Assembly: GCA_016789885.1 (NCBI GenBank)
Contig: JAEUPZ010000034.1
Coordinates: 1 to 64,000, forward strand
From: Chromatiales bacterium
Lineage (GTDB): Bacteria; Pseudomonadota; Gammaproteobacteria; Steroidobacterales; GCA-2729495
Length of the DNA: 64,000 bases
Direction: 5' to 3'
This document shows, piece by piece, positions 29,577 to 38,846 of the stretch; positions within the stretch are counted from its first letter, which is position 1; each line of letters begins with the position of its first letter. Position numbers and translations under genes: made by a program. The notes under the pieces are model-generated. The model ran no database searches, was not told the DNA's origin, and saw nothing but the letters and a program-made list of their open reading frames with translations.

Positions 29577-30542
29577 TCAGAGCCACCCCGCCCGCCGCAG
29601 CCGGAAGTAGAGCCCGCCACAGGCCGCCACCGTGACGCCGATGACCACCGGGTACGCCCAGGGCAGGCGCAGTTCCGGCATTGCCTCGAAGTTCATGCCG
29701 TAGAGGCTGAACATCACCGTCGGGATGGCGAGGATCGCGCCCCACCCGGCGAGCCGCTTGACCACCTCGTTCTGACCGACGGTGACCATGGCCAGGTGCA
29801 CCTGCACGGCGGTGGTCAGCATCTCGCGCAGGCTGTCGACGGTCTTGATGATGCGGGTGCTGTGGTCCTCGATGTCACGGAAGTAGGCGCGCAGCTCCTT
29901 GCGCACGAGGCCGTCGTGCTGGCGCACCAGCTCCTTGCACATGTCCGGGATCGGCAGGGCGGCGTCCCGCAGCCTGACGAGCTGGCTCTTGAGGGCGTAG
30001 ATGCGGGTGATGGACTCGCGGTCGAGGTTCTCCTCGAGGATCTGGTTCTCGAGTTCCTCGAACCGCTGCTTCAGGCTGTCGACCTCCGGCTGGTAGTTGT
30101 CGACGATGGCGTCCATGACGGCGTAGAGCGCGTAGCCCGTACCGAGTGCCAGGCGCTGGGGGTTCTCCTCGCAGCGCTGGCGTACCGGCGAGTAGCTCAC
30201 CGATGGGCCGTGGCGCACGGTGACGATGTAGTTGTGGCCGGCGAAGATGTGGGTCTCGCCGAAGGCCACCTCGCCGTCGACCATCTGGGCGGTCTCCAGC
30301 ACGATGAAGACCGAGTCGCCGTAGGTCTCGAGCTTGGGCCGCTGGTGCGCGTTCAGTGCGTCCTCGATGGCCAGGTCGTGCAGGGCGAACTCCTCCTGCA
30401 CCTTGCGCAGCAGCGCGATGTCGGGCTCGTACAGGCCGAGCCACAGGAAGGTCTCAGGCTCCTTGAGGACCTCGCTGATGTCCTCGAGGGTCACGGTGCC
30501 GATGCGGCGACCCTGCCGGTAGGCGACGCAGTTGACGATCAT
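29577..30542 (-). CDS. corA: CorA-type magnesium/divalent cation transporter
   Basis: The 321-residue product has the CorA layout: a soluble N-terminal alpha/beta domain, a long acidic helix region and two C-terminal helices. The signature YGMNF (GMN at 282-284) ends the first helix. The start at 30542 has GGGAGGA 6 nt upstream, an excellent site; a much longer open frame into the next gene is a shadow. The gene is divergent from the reductase at 30607, with 64 nt between the starts. Confidence 0.93.
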   Translation of the reverse strand: MIVNCVAYRQGRRIGTVTLEDISEVLKEPETFLWLGLYEPDIALLRKVQEEFALHDLAIEDALNAHQRPKLETYGDSVFIVLETAQMVDGEVAFGETHIFAGHNYIVTVRHGPSVSYSPVRQRCEENPQRLALGTGYALYAVMDAIVDNYQPEVDSLKQRFEELENQILEENLDRESITRIYALKSQLVRLRDAALPIPDMCKELVRQHDGLVRKELRAYFRDIEDHSTRIIKTVDSLREMLTTAVQVHLAMVTVGQNEVVKRLAGWGAILAIPTVMFSLYGMNFEAMPELRLPWAYPVVIGVTVAACGGLYFRLRRAGWL

Positions 30543-30606
30543 GCCGGTCCTCCCGGGGGTGCAGGTTACCCCATGGCGTGGTGGCTGCTGCGGCATACTC
30601 CCGGGC

Positions 30607-32208
30607 ATGAGCTCCCTCGCCCCTACGCCCGGTGATCTCGCCGGCAAGGTCATCCTCGTCACCGGTGCCGCCGGGAACATCGGCGGTGCCATCGCGGCGC
30701 ACTGCCTGTCGGCCGGTGCCCGGGTGGTGATGACGGGGCGCGACCCGGCACGGCTGGCCGGGGCGCGGGACCGGTTGCTGGCCGCCACCGGCGCGTCGCC
30801 CGAGGCTGCCGTCGCGGCCATCCTCGAGGGCGGCGACCCCGATTCCGTGCGGTCGGCCGTCGCCCGCGCGTTCGATGCCTGCGGCCGCCTCGACGTACTG
30901 GTCAACAACGCGGGCTCCGCGGGACCGCGCCAGCCCCTGGCGTCGGTGCCGCTCGATGCCGCCGAACTCGGGGCCCTGCGCAGCGCCGGCGCCGCCGATA
31001 CGGAGACGGCCGGTGCCGCCGCCCGCAGCCTGCTGGGCGTTGCCTGGAACGTCGTCCGCGCCGCCGCACCAGCCTTGCAGCCGGGCGCGTCGGTGATCAA
31101 CGTCTCGACGATCTTCTCGCGCACGGCGTACTACGGCCGCACGGCGTATACCGTGCCGAAGGCGGCACTCAACGCCTTTTCGGGCGTGCTGGCCCGGGAG
31201 CTCGGCGCCCGGGGTGTCCGGGTGAACACGGTCTACCCGGGCCCCATCGAGAGCGAGCGGATCCACGCGGTCTTCGCGGCCATGGACGCGCTGCGGGGTG
31301 GAACACCCGGCACGACGGCGGCGCACTTCCTGGGCACGATGCGCCTCGCCCGGGCGGGCGAGGGCGAGCCGCCCCGTCCGCGCTATCCGTCGGTCGCCGA
31401 CGTGGTGGGGGCCGTGGCCTTCCTCGCGAGCGATGCCTCGGCGGCCCTGCACGGGCACTCCTTCGAGGTCACCCACGGCATGGCCGTGCCCGACGACGGC
31501 CCGGTGCAGCTGTCGCCACCGCCGGCACTGCCCGCCGATGCCCTGGCGGGGCGCCGGGTGCTGGTGGCCGGCGGCGAGCCGGTGGCCGACGCGGTCGCCG
31601 TGGCGCAGGTGCTCGCGGCCCACGGGGCCCGCGTGCTGCTCGGCCTGCCCGATGCCGCGGCGGTTTCGTCGGCAGCGCAGCAGCTCGCGGGCCAGCCGGG
31701 CGCCGACCAGATCGCGCCGCTCCGGGTGGACCGTCGCCGGCCGACGACCATTGCCTCGGCCCTGGCGGGTTCGACCGTCGCCGGTGCCGTAATCCTGCCG
31801 GCCGGCGCGCGCTGCACCTCGCAAGGCCTCGCCACGGCGACGGACGAGGAGGTGGCGGCGCTGCTCGACGACGAGCTCGTCGGCGCCATCGCGCTCGCCC
31901 GGGAACTGGCGCGCCACTGGCACCGGCGGCCGCCAGCCGACGGGGCGCCGCGGGCCATCTTCGTTGGGGGTGGCGACGCCCTGGTCGATCCCTTCGCGCC
32001 GCTGCGCGATGCCGGCATTGCCCAGCTCATCCGGGTCTGGCGCGAAGAAGCGGCCGCGCCGCGCGAGGCTGATCCGCTGGCCCTGCGGGCCCACCTGCTC
32101 TTGCGGCGGGGTGCGAACGGCCAGGCTGGGCTTGGCCTTGCCGCCCGGCAGGTTGTCGCCCTGCTGGCGCCGGGCGAGGCGGTCGAGCCCATCGAGCTGC
32201 GGGCGTGA
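30607..32208 (+). CDS. Tandem-SDR protein equivalent to the N-terminal half of malonyl-CoA reductase
   Basis: The 533-residue product matches, from memory of the Chloroflexus aurantiacus enzyme, the first 550 or so residues of the bifunctional malonyl-CoA reductase. Shared segments include NNAGSAGPRQPLASVPLDAA, VINVSTIFSRTAYYGR, ARELGARGVRVNT, YPGPIESERI and FEVTHGM. SDR domain 1 (residues 10-300) has TGAAGNIGG at 19-27, NNAG at 100-103 and the Tyr181-x3-Lys185 pair. Domain 2 (from 315) is a degenerate Rossmann fold. In Chloroflexus this half reduces malonate semialdehyde to 3-hydroxypropionate, and the C-terminal half makes the semialdehyde. Here the frame stops at 32208 and a convergent gene follows, so the C-terminal half is absent from this locus. 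No other 3-hydroxypropionate gene is in the window. Confidence 0.8.
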   Translation: MSSLAPTPGDLAGKVILVTGAAGNIGGAIAAHCLSAGARVVMTGRDPARLAGARDRLLAATGASPEAAVAAILEGGDPDSVRSAVARAFDACGRLDVLVNNAGSAGPRQPLASVPLDAAELGALRSAGAADTETAGAAARSLLGVAWNVVRAAAPALQPGASVINVSTIFSRTAYYGRTAYTVPKAALNAFSGVLARELGARGVRVNTVYPGPIESERIHAVFAAMDALRGGTPGTTAAHFLGTMRLARAGEGEPPRPRYPSVADVVGAVAFLASDASAALHGHSFEVTHGMAVPDDGPVQLSPPPALPADALAGRRVLVAGGEPVADAVAVAQVLAAHGARVLLGLPDAAAVSSAAQQLAGQPGADQIAPLRVDRRRPTTIASALAGSTVAGAVILPAGARCTSQGLATATDEEVAALLDDELVGAIALARELARHWHRRPPADGAPRAIFVGGGDALVDPFAPLRDAGIAQLIRVWREEAAAPREADPLALRAHLLLRRGANGQAGLGLAARQVVALLAPGEAVEPIELRA

Positions 32209-32315
32209 CGACGTCGCCGGGCCCGATGCACGGCGTGTCCGCCGGCAGCGACGATCAGTCAACGGCAGCTCGCCGCGCCCCGCGCGGCCGGTGACCCCCT
32301 GCGTCGATCCGGGCC

Positions 32316-33137
32316 TCAGCCCGGCAGCAGCGACCCCGAGCGCTCCCGGTACTCGCGGTAGCTGCCATCGCTGCCGTAGCGGGCGAGCTGCTGCTCGTCC
32401 TGGTCGCGCGCGGCGTAGACCATCAGGATGACGATGTAGAGCGGTCCCAGCACGCCGGCGGCCAGCGTGAATGCCGAGCCGGCCGCGCTGGCGCCCACGA
32501 CGATGAGCCCCAGCTGGAACAGGATCTCACCGAGGTAGTTCGGGTGGCGCATGCGGGCGTAGAGCCCGGTCGTGACGAAGCTGCCAGGCCGCGCCGCCTT
32601 GGCCGACTGCTTCTGCTGGTCGGCGATGGCCTCGAGCACCAGCCCGACCACCGCGATGGCGGCGCCCGCGTAGACGCCGAGGCTCGGCACCGCCGGCTCG
32701 CCGGCCACCCAGGCCGGCATGGCCACGAAGGCCATGAGCCACGAGCAGCACACCCACATGAAGAGCCGCAGGGGCAGCGGCACGGCGGCGTCACCCTTTT
32801 CGCCACGCTCGCGGATCGCCGCGTACCCGCGGGAACTGAACCGCGCCCAGACGAACCAGCCGAGGCGCAGCCCGTAGGCCATGCCGATGCTCCCCACCAG
32901 CAGCACCGCAGGCTCGGGGCGCACGGCCATGGCGACGCCGTTGGCCAGCACCATGCTGATGGCGTAGCCGTAGGAGAACACCCAGGCGAATTGCACGAAG
33001 ATGATCGCGCAGCCGAGGAACGACACGGCCAGCATCAGCCAGTGCACGCTGGTCCACTGGCCGCTGGCGGCGCCGAAGCCGCAGGTGGCCCACATGGCCA
33101 GCACGAACAGCGGAAAGATGTAGCGGATCGGACCCAT
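32316..33137 (-). CDS. DUF1295/isoprenylcysteine-methyltransferase-like membrane protein
   Basis: The 273-residue product has six or seven membrane helices. The C-terminal signature GLYARMRHPNYLGEI places it in the DUF1295 (steroid 5-alpha-reductase C-terminal/ICMT-like) group, whose members bind cofactor near the RHPNY motif. The reaction is unknown. It begins 24 nt after the cysteine-synthase-family gene on the same strand, so they are probably co-transcribed. Confidence 0.85.
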   Translation of the reverse strand: MGPIRYIFPLFVLAMWATCGFGAASGQWTSVHWLMLAVSFLGCAIIFVQFAWVFSYGYAISMVLANGVAMAVRPEPAVLLVGSIGMAYGLRLGWFVWARFSSRGYAAIRERGEKGDAAVPLPLRLFMWVCCSWLMAFVAMPAWVAGEPAVPSLGVYAGAAIAVVGLVLEAIADQQKQSAKAARPGSFVTTGLYARMRHPNYLGEILFQLGLIVVGASAAGSAFTLAAGVLGPLYIVILMVYAARDQDEQQLARYGSDGSYREYRERSGSLLPG

Positions 33138-33161
33138 GGCTCCCCCCGGTGGCCGCCTGCC

Positions 33162-34193
<1,032 letters not shown>

Positions 34194-34296
34194 GGGGCGC
34201 GCATGGTAGCCGAAGGCGGCGCCGGGCCCGATACGCACTTGCCCCGCCGCCGGGCCTCGCCGAGACTGGCTTCTCCCCGGCCGCCGGTCGAAATCG

Positions 34297-34977
34297 ATGC
34301 CTCCCAGCGCTGCTGCCCGCCGCGTGATCGCGGGCCTGCCGGCCCTCCTGCTGGCCGGTCTCGGGGCCGTGCCCGCCGCGGCCGACCCGGCCCTCGACCG
34401 GGACCTCGCCGCGATCATCGCGCTGCTGCCCGGCCGGTACGAGGTAACGCTGCCCGACCCGCGGGGCGGCGGGCCGATGACGATCCACCACGAGATCATC
34501 CCGGTACAGGCGCCGGCCTTCGGCCCCGGGCGGGCCTTCTACCACCAGATCTCCCGCGGCGGCTTCGACGTGGACGTGCCGTTCCAGCAGAAGATCTACG
34601 TCTTCGACGAGGACCCCGTCCGGCCGCGCAACCGCATGCGGTCCTTCGTGCTGGCGCCGGGTGCCGCGACGGCCAGTCCCGCCCGCGGCGGGGCGGCGCT
34701 CGCGGCGCTGCAGCCGGCGGCGACGATGACCTTTCCACCGGCGTGCATCATCAACTGGTCGGCCGGCGACGAGCCGGGGACCTGGGTCGCGCGGGTCCGG
34801 CGGGAGGACTGCAGTTACCGGAGCGAGCGCTTTGGCCAGAAGATCTCGCCGGACCTGACCTATGTGATCGCGCCGGGGTGGCTGGCGGTTGAGGATGTGC
34901 TGTTTGGGGAGGATGGCAAGTCGCTGGTGTCTTCGCCGGGGCTCATGCGGGCCGCGCGGCTGCCGGCGAAGCCGTAG
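34297..34977 (+). CDS. CpeT/CpcT-like secreted protein
   Basis: The 226-residue product has a signal peptide (cut near AAA-D, about residue 29). The body resembles the CpeT/CpcT (DUF1001) calyx fold: LPGRYEVTLP, IIPVQAPAFGPGRAFYHQ, KIYVFDEDPVRPRNRMRSF, then a paired-Cys part with ACIINWS and REDCSYRS, and SPDLTYVIAPGWLAVEDVLF. In cyanobacteria this family attaches bilins to phycobiliproteins. No phycobiliprotein or bilin gene is in view, so the role here is unknown. Late bases (34820-34975) are slightly less GC-rich than neighbours. Confidence 0.6.
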   Translation: MPPSAAARRVIAGLPALLLAGLGAVPAAADPALDRDLAAIIALLPGRYEVTLPDPRGGGPMTIHHEIIPVQAPAFGPGRAFYHQISRGGFDVDVPFQQKIYVFDEDPVRPRNRMRSFVLAPGAATASPARGGAALAALQPAATMTFPPACIINWSAGDEPGTWVARVRREDCSYRSERFGQKISPDLTYVIAPGWLAVEDVLFGEDGKSLVSSPGLMRAARLPAKP

Positions 34978-35129
34978 TTGCCCGGGGCTTGCGCTTTTGC
35001 CGTGGGCCTGCCGCGCTCCGGGTGCATCATTGACGAAGTGCGTCGGGTAACCGGTGCCGTCGCCAGCAGGCTGGTCGGTTACGAGGACTGGAACAGGAAG
35101 CCGCGGGGTGTGCTGCGGGTGAGAGGTTC

Positions 35130-35411
35130 ATGACGATGGGCGATCCGGCCGACAGCCGTACCGAAGTGCAACGGGCCATCGCCGAGCGCGCGCGGGAGTT
35201 CGCGGCCGGCGAGCACGGGCATCGCCCGCAGCGCTACTGGGTGTATGCGATCGGGTTCGTCCTGGCCGCCCTGGTCGTGGGCACCGTGTTCTTCGGTTTC
35301 GATGTTTTTCTCGGCAGCATGCAGAAGGTGATCGAGATCATCAGCGCTGATGAGACGACCCCGGACCCGGTACCGGTGTTCATCGTTCCCCAACCTCCAT
35401 CCCAGCCCTGA
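35130..35411 (+). CDS. Small single-span membrane protein (hypothetical)
   Basis: The 93-residue product has a charged N-terminal part (AERAREFAAGEHGHRPQRYW), one helix (about residues 38-58, YAIGFVLAALVVGTVFFGF) and a Pro-rich tail outside (PDPVPVFIVPQPPSQP). A GAGAGG Shine-Dalgarno stands 4 nt before the ATG. No family was recognised. It ends 54 nt before tRNA-Arg. Confidence 0.7.
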   Translation: MTMGDPADSRTEVQRAIAERAREFAAGEHGHRPQRYWVYAIGFVLAALVVGTVFFGFDVFLGSMQKVIEIISADETTPDPVPVFIVPQPPSQP

Positions 35412-36570
35412 TGACGGTTCCGGCGCTCCCGGCTTGCCGTCGGGCGGCGTAAGCTTCCCCGTCACGCGCCCGTAGCTCAGCCGGATAGAGCATCAGGCTT
35501 CGAACCTGAGGGTCGGGAGTTCGAATCTCTCCGGGCGCGCCAGCCACTGACGGATCCGCGTGTTCTGACCGGTTTCGGCGCGCGCGTCTGCTGCGAAGCT
35601 CTGGCAGGCTGGCAGCACGCCGCTGGAGCCAGCCATGACCCGAAGTGTTGCGCTGTACGAAGCCCTGATTCAGGCTAATGGTCCACAGCCTGCCGCCCGG
35701 CGGGTCGTCGAAGCGCTGGAGGCCGACATGAGTGCGAGTCTCGCCACCAAGCAGGATGTTGCGCTGCTCGATCACCGCATCACAGCGCTTGACCAGCGCG
35801 TGACAGCCCTTGACGACCGGATGGTCGAGCGCTTCTCCGCCGCCCAGCGCGAGCTGGACCTTAAGCTCGATGGACTGGAGACGCGTCTGCTGGTGAAGCT
35901 CGGCGCGCTCATCACGGCACTGGCCGGAATCGCGGCGGGGCTGCAGCGGTTCGCTGGTTAGGGCGAGCCGACCGATAGGGGGAGCCAGCCCGCAGCGCGA
36001 CTCCGGCACCGGACCGGCGAGCTGGGCGAACGTGATCCGTACCCCCGACGGGTCTGCCACGGTGAAGGCCAGCGTCGTTCCGCGGGTGCGGGCGGCCTGG
36101 TAGCCGGTCACCTCTGACAGCAGCTCGACGCCGGCCTGCTTCAGGCGCCCGAATGGCGCCGTTGCGTCGTCGGTCAGGAGCAGCAGCGAGATCCTGCTGA
36201 AATCGGCCGTAATCGGGTCGGGGACCGGATCGATGACCCGGACAAGTCCCGGCAGTCCGCCGGCGATGTCCTTGCGCGGTGACTGCAGCGCGACTACCCG
36301 GGCCTTGCGGGCGGGTAGCCCGATCAGCGCCAGCTCACCGGGGTTGTCGATCTCCTCGTCGCAGACCACCCGGAACCCCAGCAGGTCACGGTAGAACGGC
36401 AGGACCGCGTCGACGTCCGGAACGATCTGGTTGACCCGGCGCACCGCCGAGACGGTGGAGCCCGCGGCGGCACCGGGGCTCTCGACGCAAAGGCCCATGG
36501 CCGGACCCGCCAGCGTGATCGTGGTGACACATGCGAACGCCATGCGCCTGCCAAGGCACTGGGCTTTCAT
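35380..36570 (-). CDS. VOC (glyoxalase-fold) protein with abnormal read-through C-terminus
   Basis: Residues 1-27 form a signal peptide (MKAQCLGRRMAFACVTTITL). Residues 40-185 are one VOC module: VRRVNQIVPDVDAVLPFYRD, LLGFRVVCDEEIDNPGE, then RGTTLAFTVADPSGVRITFA. The VOC part ends near 36020 but no stop follows. The frame continues antisense through the coiled-coil gene and the tRNA-Arg to 35380, adding about 210 residues of no family. The last part is the well-known spurious peptide read from tRNA-Arg antisense. The gene has probably lost its original stop by a frameshift or 3' deletion. The VOC part alone is well supported; the full length is not. GGAAG lies 9 nt before the ATG at 36570. 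Confidence 0.55.
   Translation of the reverse strand: MKAQCLGRRMAFACVTTITLAGPAMGLCVESPGAAAGSTVSAVRRVNQIVPDVDAVLPFYRDLLGFRVVCDEEIDNPGELALIGLPARKARVVALQSPRKDIAGGLPGLVRVIDPVPDPITADFSRISLLLLTDDATAPFGRLKQAGVELLSEVTGYQAARTRGTTLAFTVADPSGVRITFAQLAGPVPESRCGLAPPIGRLALTSEPLQPRRDSGQCRDERAELHQQTRLQSIELKVQLALGGGEALDHPVVKGCHALVKRCDAVIEQRNILLGGETRTHVGLQRFDDPPGGRLWTISLNQGFVQRNTSGHGWLQRRAASLPELRSRRARRNRSEHADPSVAGAPGEIRTPDPQVRSLMLYPAELRARDGEAYAARRQAGSAGTVIRAGMEVGER
35466..35542 (+). tRNA. tRNA-Arg (anticodon UCG)
   Basis: The cloverleaf is complete: acceptor GCGCCCG (35466-35472) pairs with CGGGCGC (35532-35538). The D-arm is GCTC/GAGC, the anticodon stem TCAGG/CCTGA holds loop CTTCGAA with anticodon TCG, and the T-arm is GGGAG-TTCGAAT-CTCTC. 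Discriminator G and CCA are encoded (35539-35542). It should read CGA, and by modification perhaps other CGN codons. Confidence 0.97.
35635..35961 (+). CDS. DUF1640-like coiled-coil protein with C-terminal membrane anchor
   Basis: The 108-residue product starts MTRSVALYEALIQANG, passes through a short globular part ending MSASLATKQDV, then a heptad coiled coil (LLDHRITALDQRVTALDDRM) and a last hydrophobic helix (about 88-105). This order is that of DUF1640/CCDC90-type proteins. GGAG lies 7 nt upstream of the ATG. Function is unknown. Confidence 0.72.
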   Translation: MTRSVALYEALIQANGPQPAARRVVEALEADMSASLATKQDVALLDHRITALDQRVTALDDRMVERFSAAQRELDLKLDGLETRLLVKLGALITALAGIAAGLQRFAG

Positions 36571-36935
36571 GGGCAATTGCTTCCGGTTGCGGGGGCCGGT
36601 GTGTGGATCGTCGCGCCGCGCCGCGCCCCGATGGTCATCGACCGCATCCGAGCACGCCGACAGTCGTGCGGACCAGCAGGATGGGTCTGGCACTGCGCAT
36701 GGCGGGTTCATCCGCGTCCCGGCAACCCCGACCGTGGGGCAGGCCGGTAGCACGGCATCTGCCCCGCCTTGCACGGGGGCTGGGTAGAGGCACAGGCGGG
36801 CAGCCATACCCCGGGCCGTGTGCCCTTCGTCACGAACCACTGCCCTCCGGCCTCCGCAACGCGATTGATCCGGGGGCGCGATGTCGTCTTACCGCCAGCG
36901 ACCGCCACCACGGCGGCTTCGGGGGTTCGGCTGAC
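36571..36935. other. 365-nt divergent intergenic region with alternative hairpins
   Basis: No gene was found. CTGCCCC at 36759-36765 can pair perfectly with GGGGCAG at 36736-36742, or, extended to CTGCCCCGCC, with GGCGGGCAG at 36795-36803 (one bulged C). The two structures exclude each other. They would lie in the leader of the Omp85-type gene on the plus strand. A palindrome GCAATTGC at 36573-36580 adjoins the VOC start. No clear promoter was picked out. Confidence 0.35.
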
Positions 36936-38642
36936 ATGCGACTGCTGGGTCTTGGATCCGGTCTGCTGGCTACGGGGCTTGCCCTGGGGGCCGGTCTGCC
37001 GGCTGGCCCGGAGGAGCCGTCTGCCGCATTGCTACAGGACTATGTGGACCCTGCTGCTGTAGGCCGACGCGGAAGCCAGGTTGCGACCCTGCCAACGCCC
37101 GCCGAACTGGAGCAGCGCGGCGCTGTCATCGGTCGCATCAACGTTGCCGTTGATGACATATTCGACGAAAGCGACCCGCGGGAGGACCGGGTCCTGTACC
37201 GGCTTGCCAACCGTCTGCACGTGGATACGAAGGACAGCGTCGTCCTTGCCCAGGTCTTGCTCAAGCCCGGCGAGACATACTCGGTGCAGAGGGCCAATGA
37301 GACGGCGCGCATCCTGCGGGGCAAGCGGTACCTGTACGACTCGGTCGTAGAGCCAGTCGCGTATGACCCTGACACCAACACCGTTGACCTGGTGGTACGG
37401 GTGCGGGATGTCTGGAGCCTGAGCCCGGGATTTGGCGTCGGTCGCAGCGGCGGGGAAAACAAGGCCCGCGCCCGCATCGTCGATGAGAATTTCCTTGGTC
37501 GCGGCCAGTATCTGGCGGCGGCCTACACCAGCACGGTGGACCGGTCGGGCCTCTCCCTGGATTTCCGGGACCAGAACCTCTTCCAGTCCTGGTGGGGCGT
37601 GGACATCGGCTACGCCGACAACAGTGACGGCAGCGTGGCGAACCTGTCCCTCGTCAAACCGTTCTACTCCCTGGATACCCGCTGGAGCACCGGCTTCCGC
37701 GGCCTGGCGGGGGACCAGATCACTCCCCTGTACGACCTTGGGGAAAAGGTCAACGAGTTCCGGCAGGAGACCGATTTTTTCGGTATTGAGGGTGGCCGTT
37801 CCCGTGGCCTGGTCGATGGCTGGACCACCCGCTGGCTGGCCGGCTACCGGTATGACCGCAGCCGCTTCGAGGAGAGCTTCGAGGACATGCCCACCGTGCT
37901 GCTGCCCGAGGACCGCACGCTGTCCTATCCCTGGGTGGGGGTCGAACTCATCCAGGACCGGTTCAAGACGACCCGCAACCAGGACCAGATCGGGCGTACC
38001 GAGGATGTCTACCTCGGCAGGTCGGTGCGGGCGGAACTGGGCTACACGGCGGAATCGCTGGGTGGCGACCGTTCGGCCGGGATCTTCGCGCTGAGCGGCC
38101 GGTCGGGGAAGTACCTCGGCAAGCGTGGCCTGGTCTTCGTCGAGAGTTTCTGGAACGGCCGGGTCGAGTCCGGCGGACTCGCTGATTCGCTGCTGTCCGT
38201 CGGTGGCCACTACTACCTGCGGTTCAACGAGAAGAGCGTCTTCACCATGACCGTGGAAGGCCAGCGGGGCTTCGACCTTGACCTCGACCACCAGCTGCTG
38301 CTGGGCGGCGATACCGGCTTGCGAGGCTATCCCCTGCGTTACCAGGGGGGCGACACCCGTGCGCTGTTCTCGGTGGAGCAGCGCTACTTCACCGACTGGT
38401 TCCCGTTCCGCCTGGTGCGGGTAGGTGGCGCGGTCTTCGCCGACGTGGGGCGAACCTGGGGATCGGCGCCCCTGGCCAGTGAATCCCAGGGCTGGCTGCC
38501 GGACGTGGGCTTCGGTCTCCGCCTGGGCAACGCCCGGTCGGGGCTCGGCAACGTGCTCCACATTGACCTGGCCTTCCCGCTGGCCGGTGGCAGCGACATC
38601 AGCTCCATGCAGCTGTTGCTGGAGGCGCGGAAGTCTTTCTAG
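36936..38642 (+). CDS. Omp85/BamA-superfamily outer membrane barrel with one POTRA-like domain
   Basis: The 568-residue product has a signal peptide (MRLLGLGSGLLATGLALGAG). It then has a POTRA-like region (about 60-150, GAVIGRINVAVDDIFDESDP to YDPDTNTVDLVVRVRDVW) and a long beta-barrel ending in LLLEARKSF with the C-terminal Phe used for BAM recognition. The barrel has the Omp85 lid-loop motif GDTGLRGYPLRYQGGD. It is shorter than BamA (five POTRA) and TamA (three). It is probably a specialised exporter or patatin-less D15 family member; the substrate is unknown. The start at 36936 is chosen for the signal peptide. Confidence 0.85.
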   Translation: MRLLGLGSGLLATGLALGAGLPAGPEEPSAALLQDYVDPAAVGRRGSQVATLPTPAELEQRGAVIGRINVAVDDIFDESDPREDRVLYRLANRLHVDTKDSVVLAQVLLKPGETYSVQRANETARILRGKRYLYDSVVEPVAYDPDTNTVDLVVRVRDVWSLSPGFGVGRSGGENKARARIVDENFLGRGQYLAAAYTSTVDRSGLSLDFRDQNLFQSWWGVDIGYADNSDGSVANLSLVKPFYSLDTRWSTGFRGLAGDQITPLYDLGEKVNEFRQETDFFGIEGGRSRGLVDGWTTRWLAGYRYDRSRFEESFEDMPTVLLPEDRTLSYPWVGVELIQDRFKTTRNQDQIGRTEDVYLGRSVRAELGYTAESLGGDRSAGIFALSGRSGKYLGKRGLVFVESFWNGRVESGGLADSLLSVGGHYYLRFNEKSVFTMTVEGQRGFDLDLDHQLLLGGDTGLRGYPLRYQGGDTRALFSVEQRYFTDWFPFRLVRVGGAVFADVGRTWGSAPLASESQGWLPDVGFGLRLGNARSGLGNVLHIDLAFPLAGGSDISSMQLLLEARKSF

Positions 38643-38846
38643 CGGGTGGTGGGCGAAGGCCCGGGCATTACCCGGCGACCCTGGAAGGGCCTGCCTTTGC
38701 TGGGCAAGCGCCGCGGGGGCGCCCACGCATTGATTTCAGTATAAGAAGCCACCAACGTGAGATCCGGCCGGGGCCGGTGGCCCGATACGGCCGCCCGCCC
38801 AGACGCTGCCGCGATTGATTTTCCCCGGCACGGTCGTCTCACCGGC
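38643..38846. other. Spacer before gtrA with an AT-rich patch
   Basis: The 204-nt gap after the barrel gene holds one AT-rich patch, TTGATTTCAGTATAAGAAG (38730-38748). TATAAG at 38740-38745 could be a -10 element, but no -35 is visible at 16-18 nt. It may be the promoter of the gtrA-gtrB-GT83 operon. Confidence 0.3.

Noticed and set aside
35380-35560. Apparent protein coding on the minus strand across tRNA-Arg
   Set aside because: The peptide with GEIRTPDPQVRSLMLYPAEL is a familiar artefact of translating tRNA-Arg antisense. The tRNA is certain.
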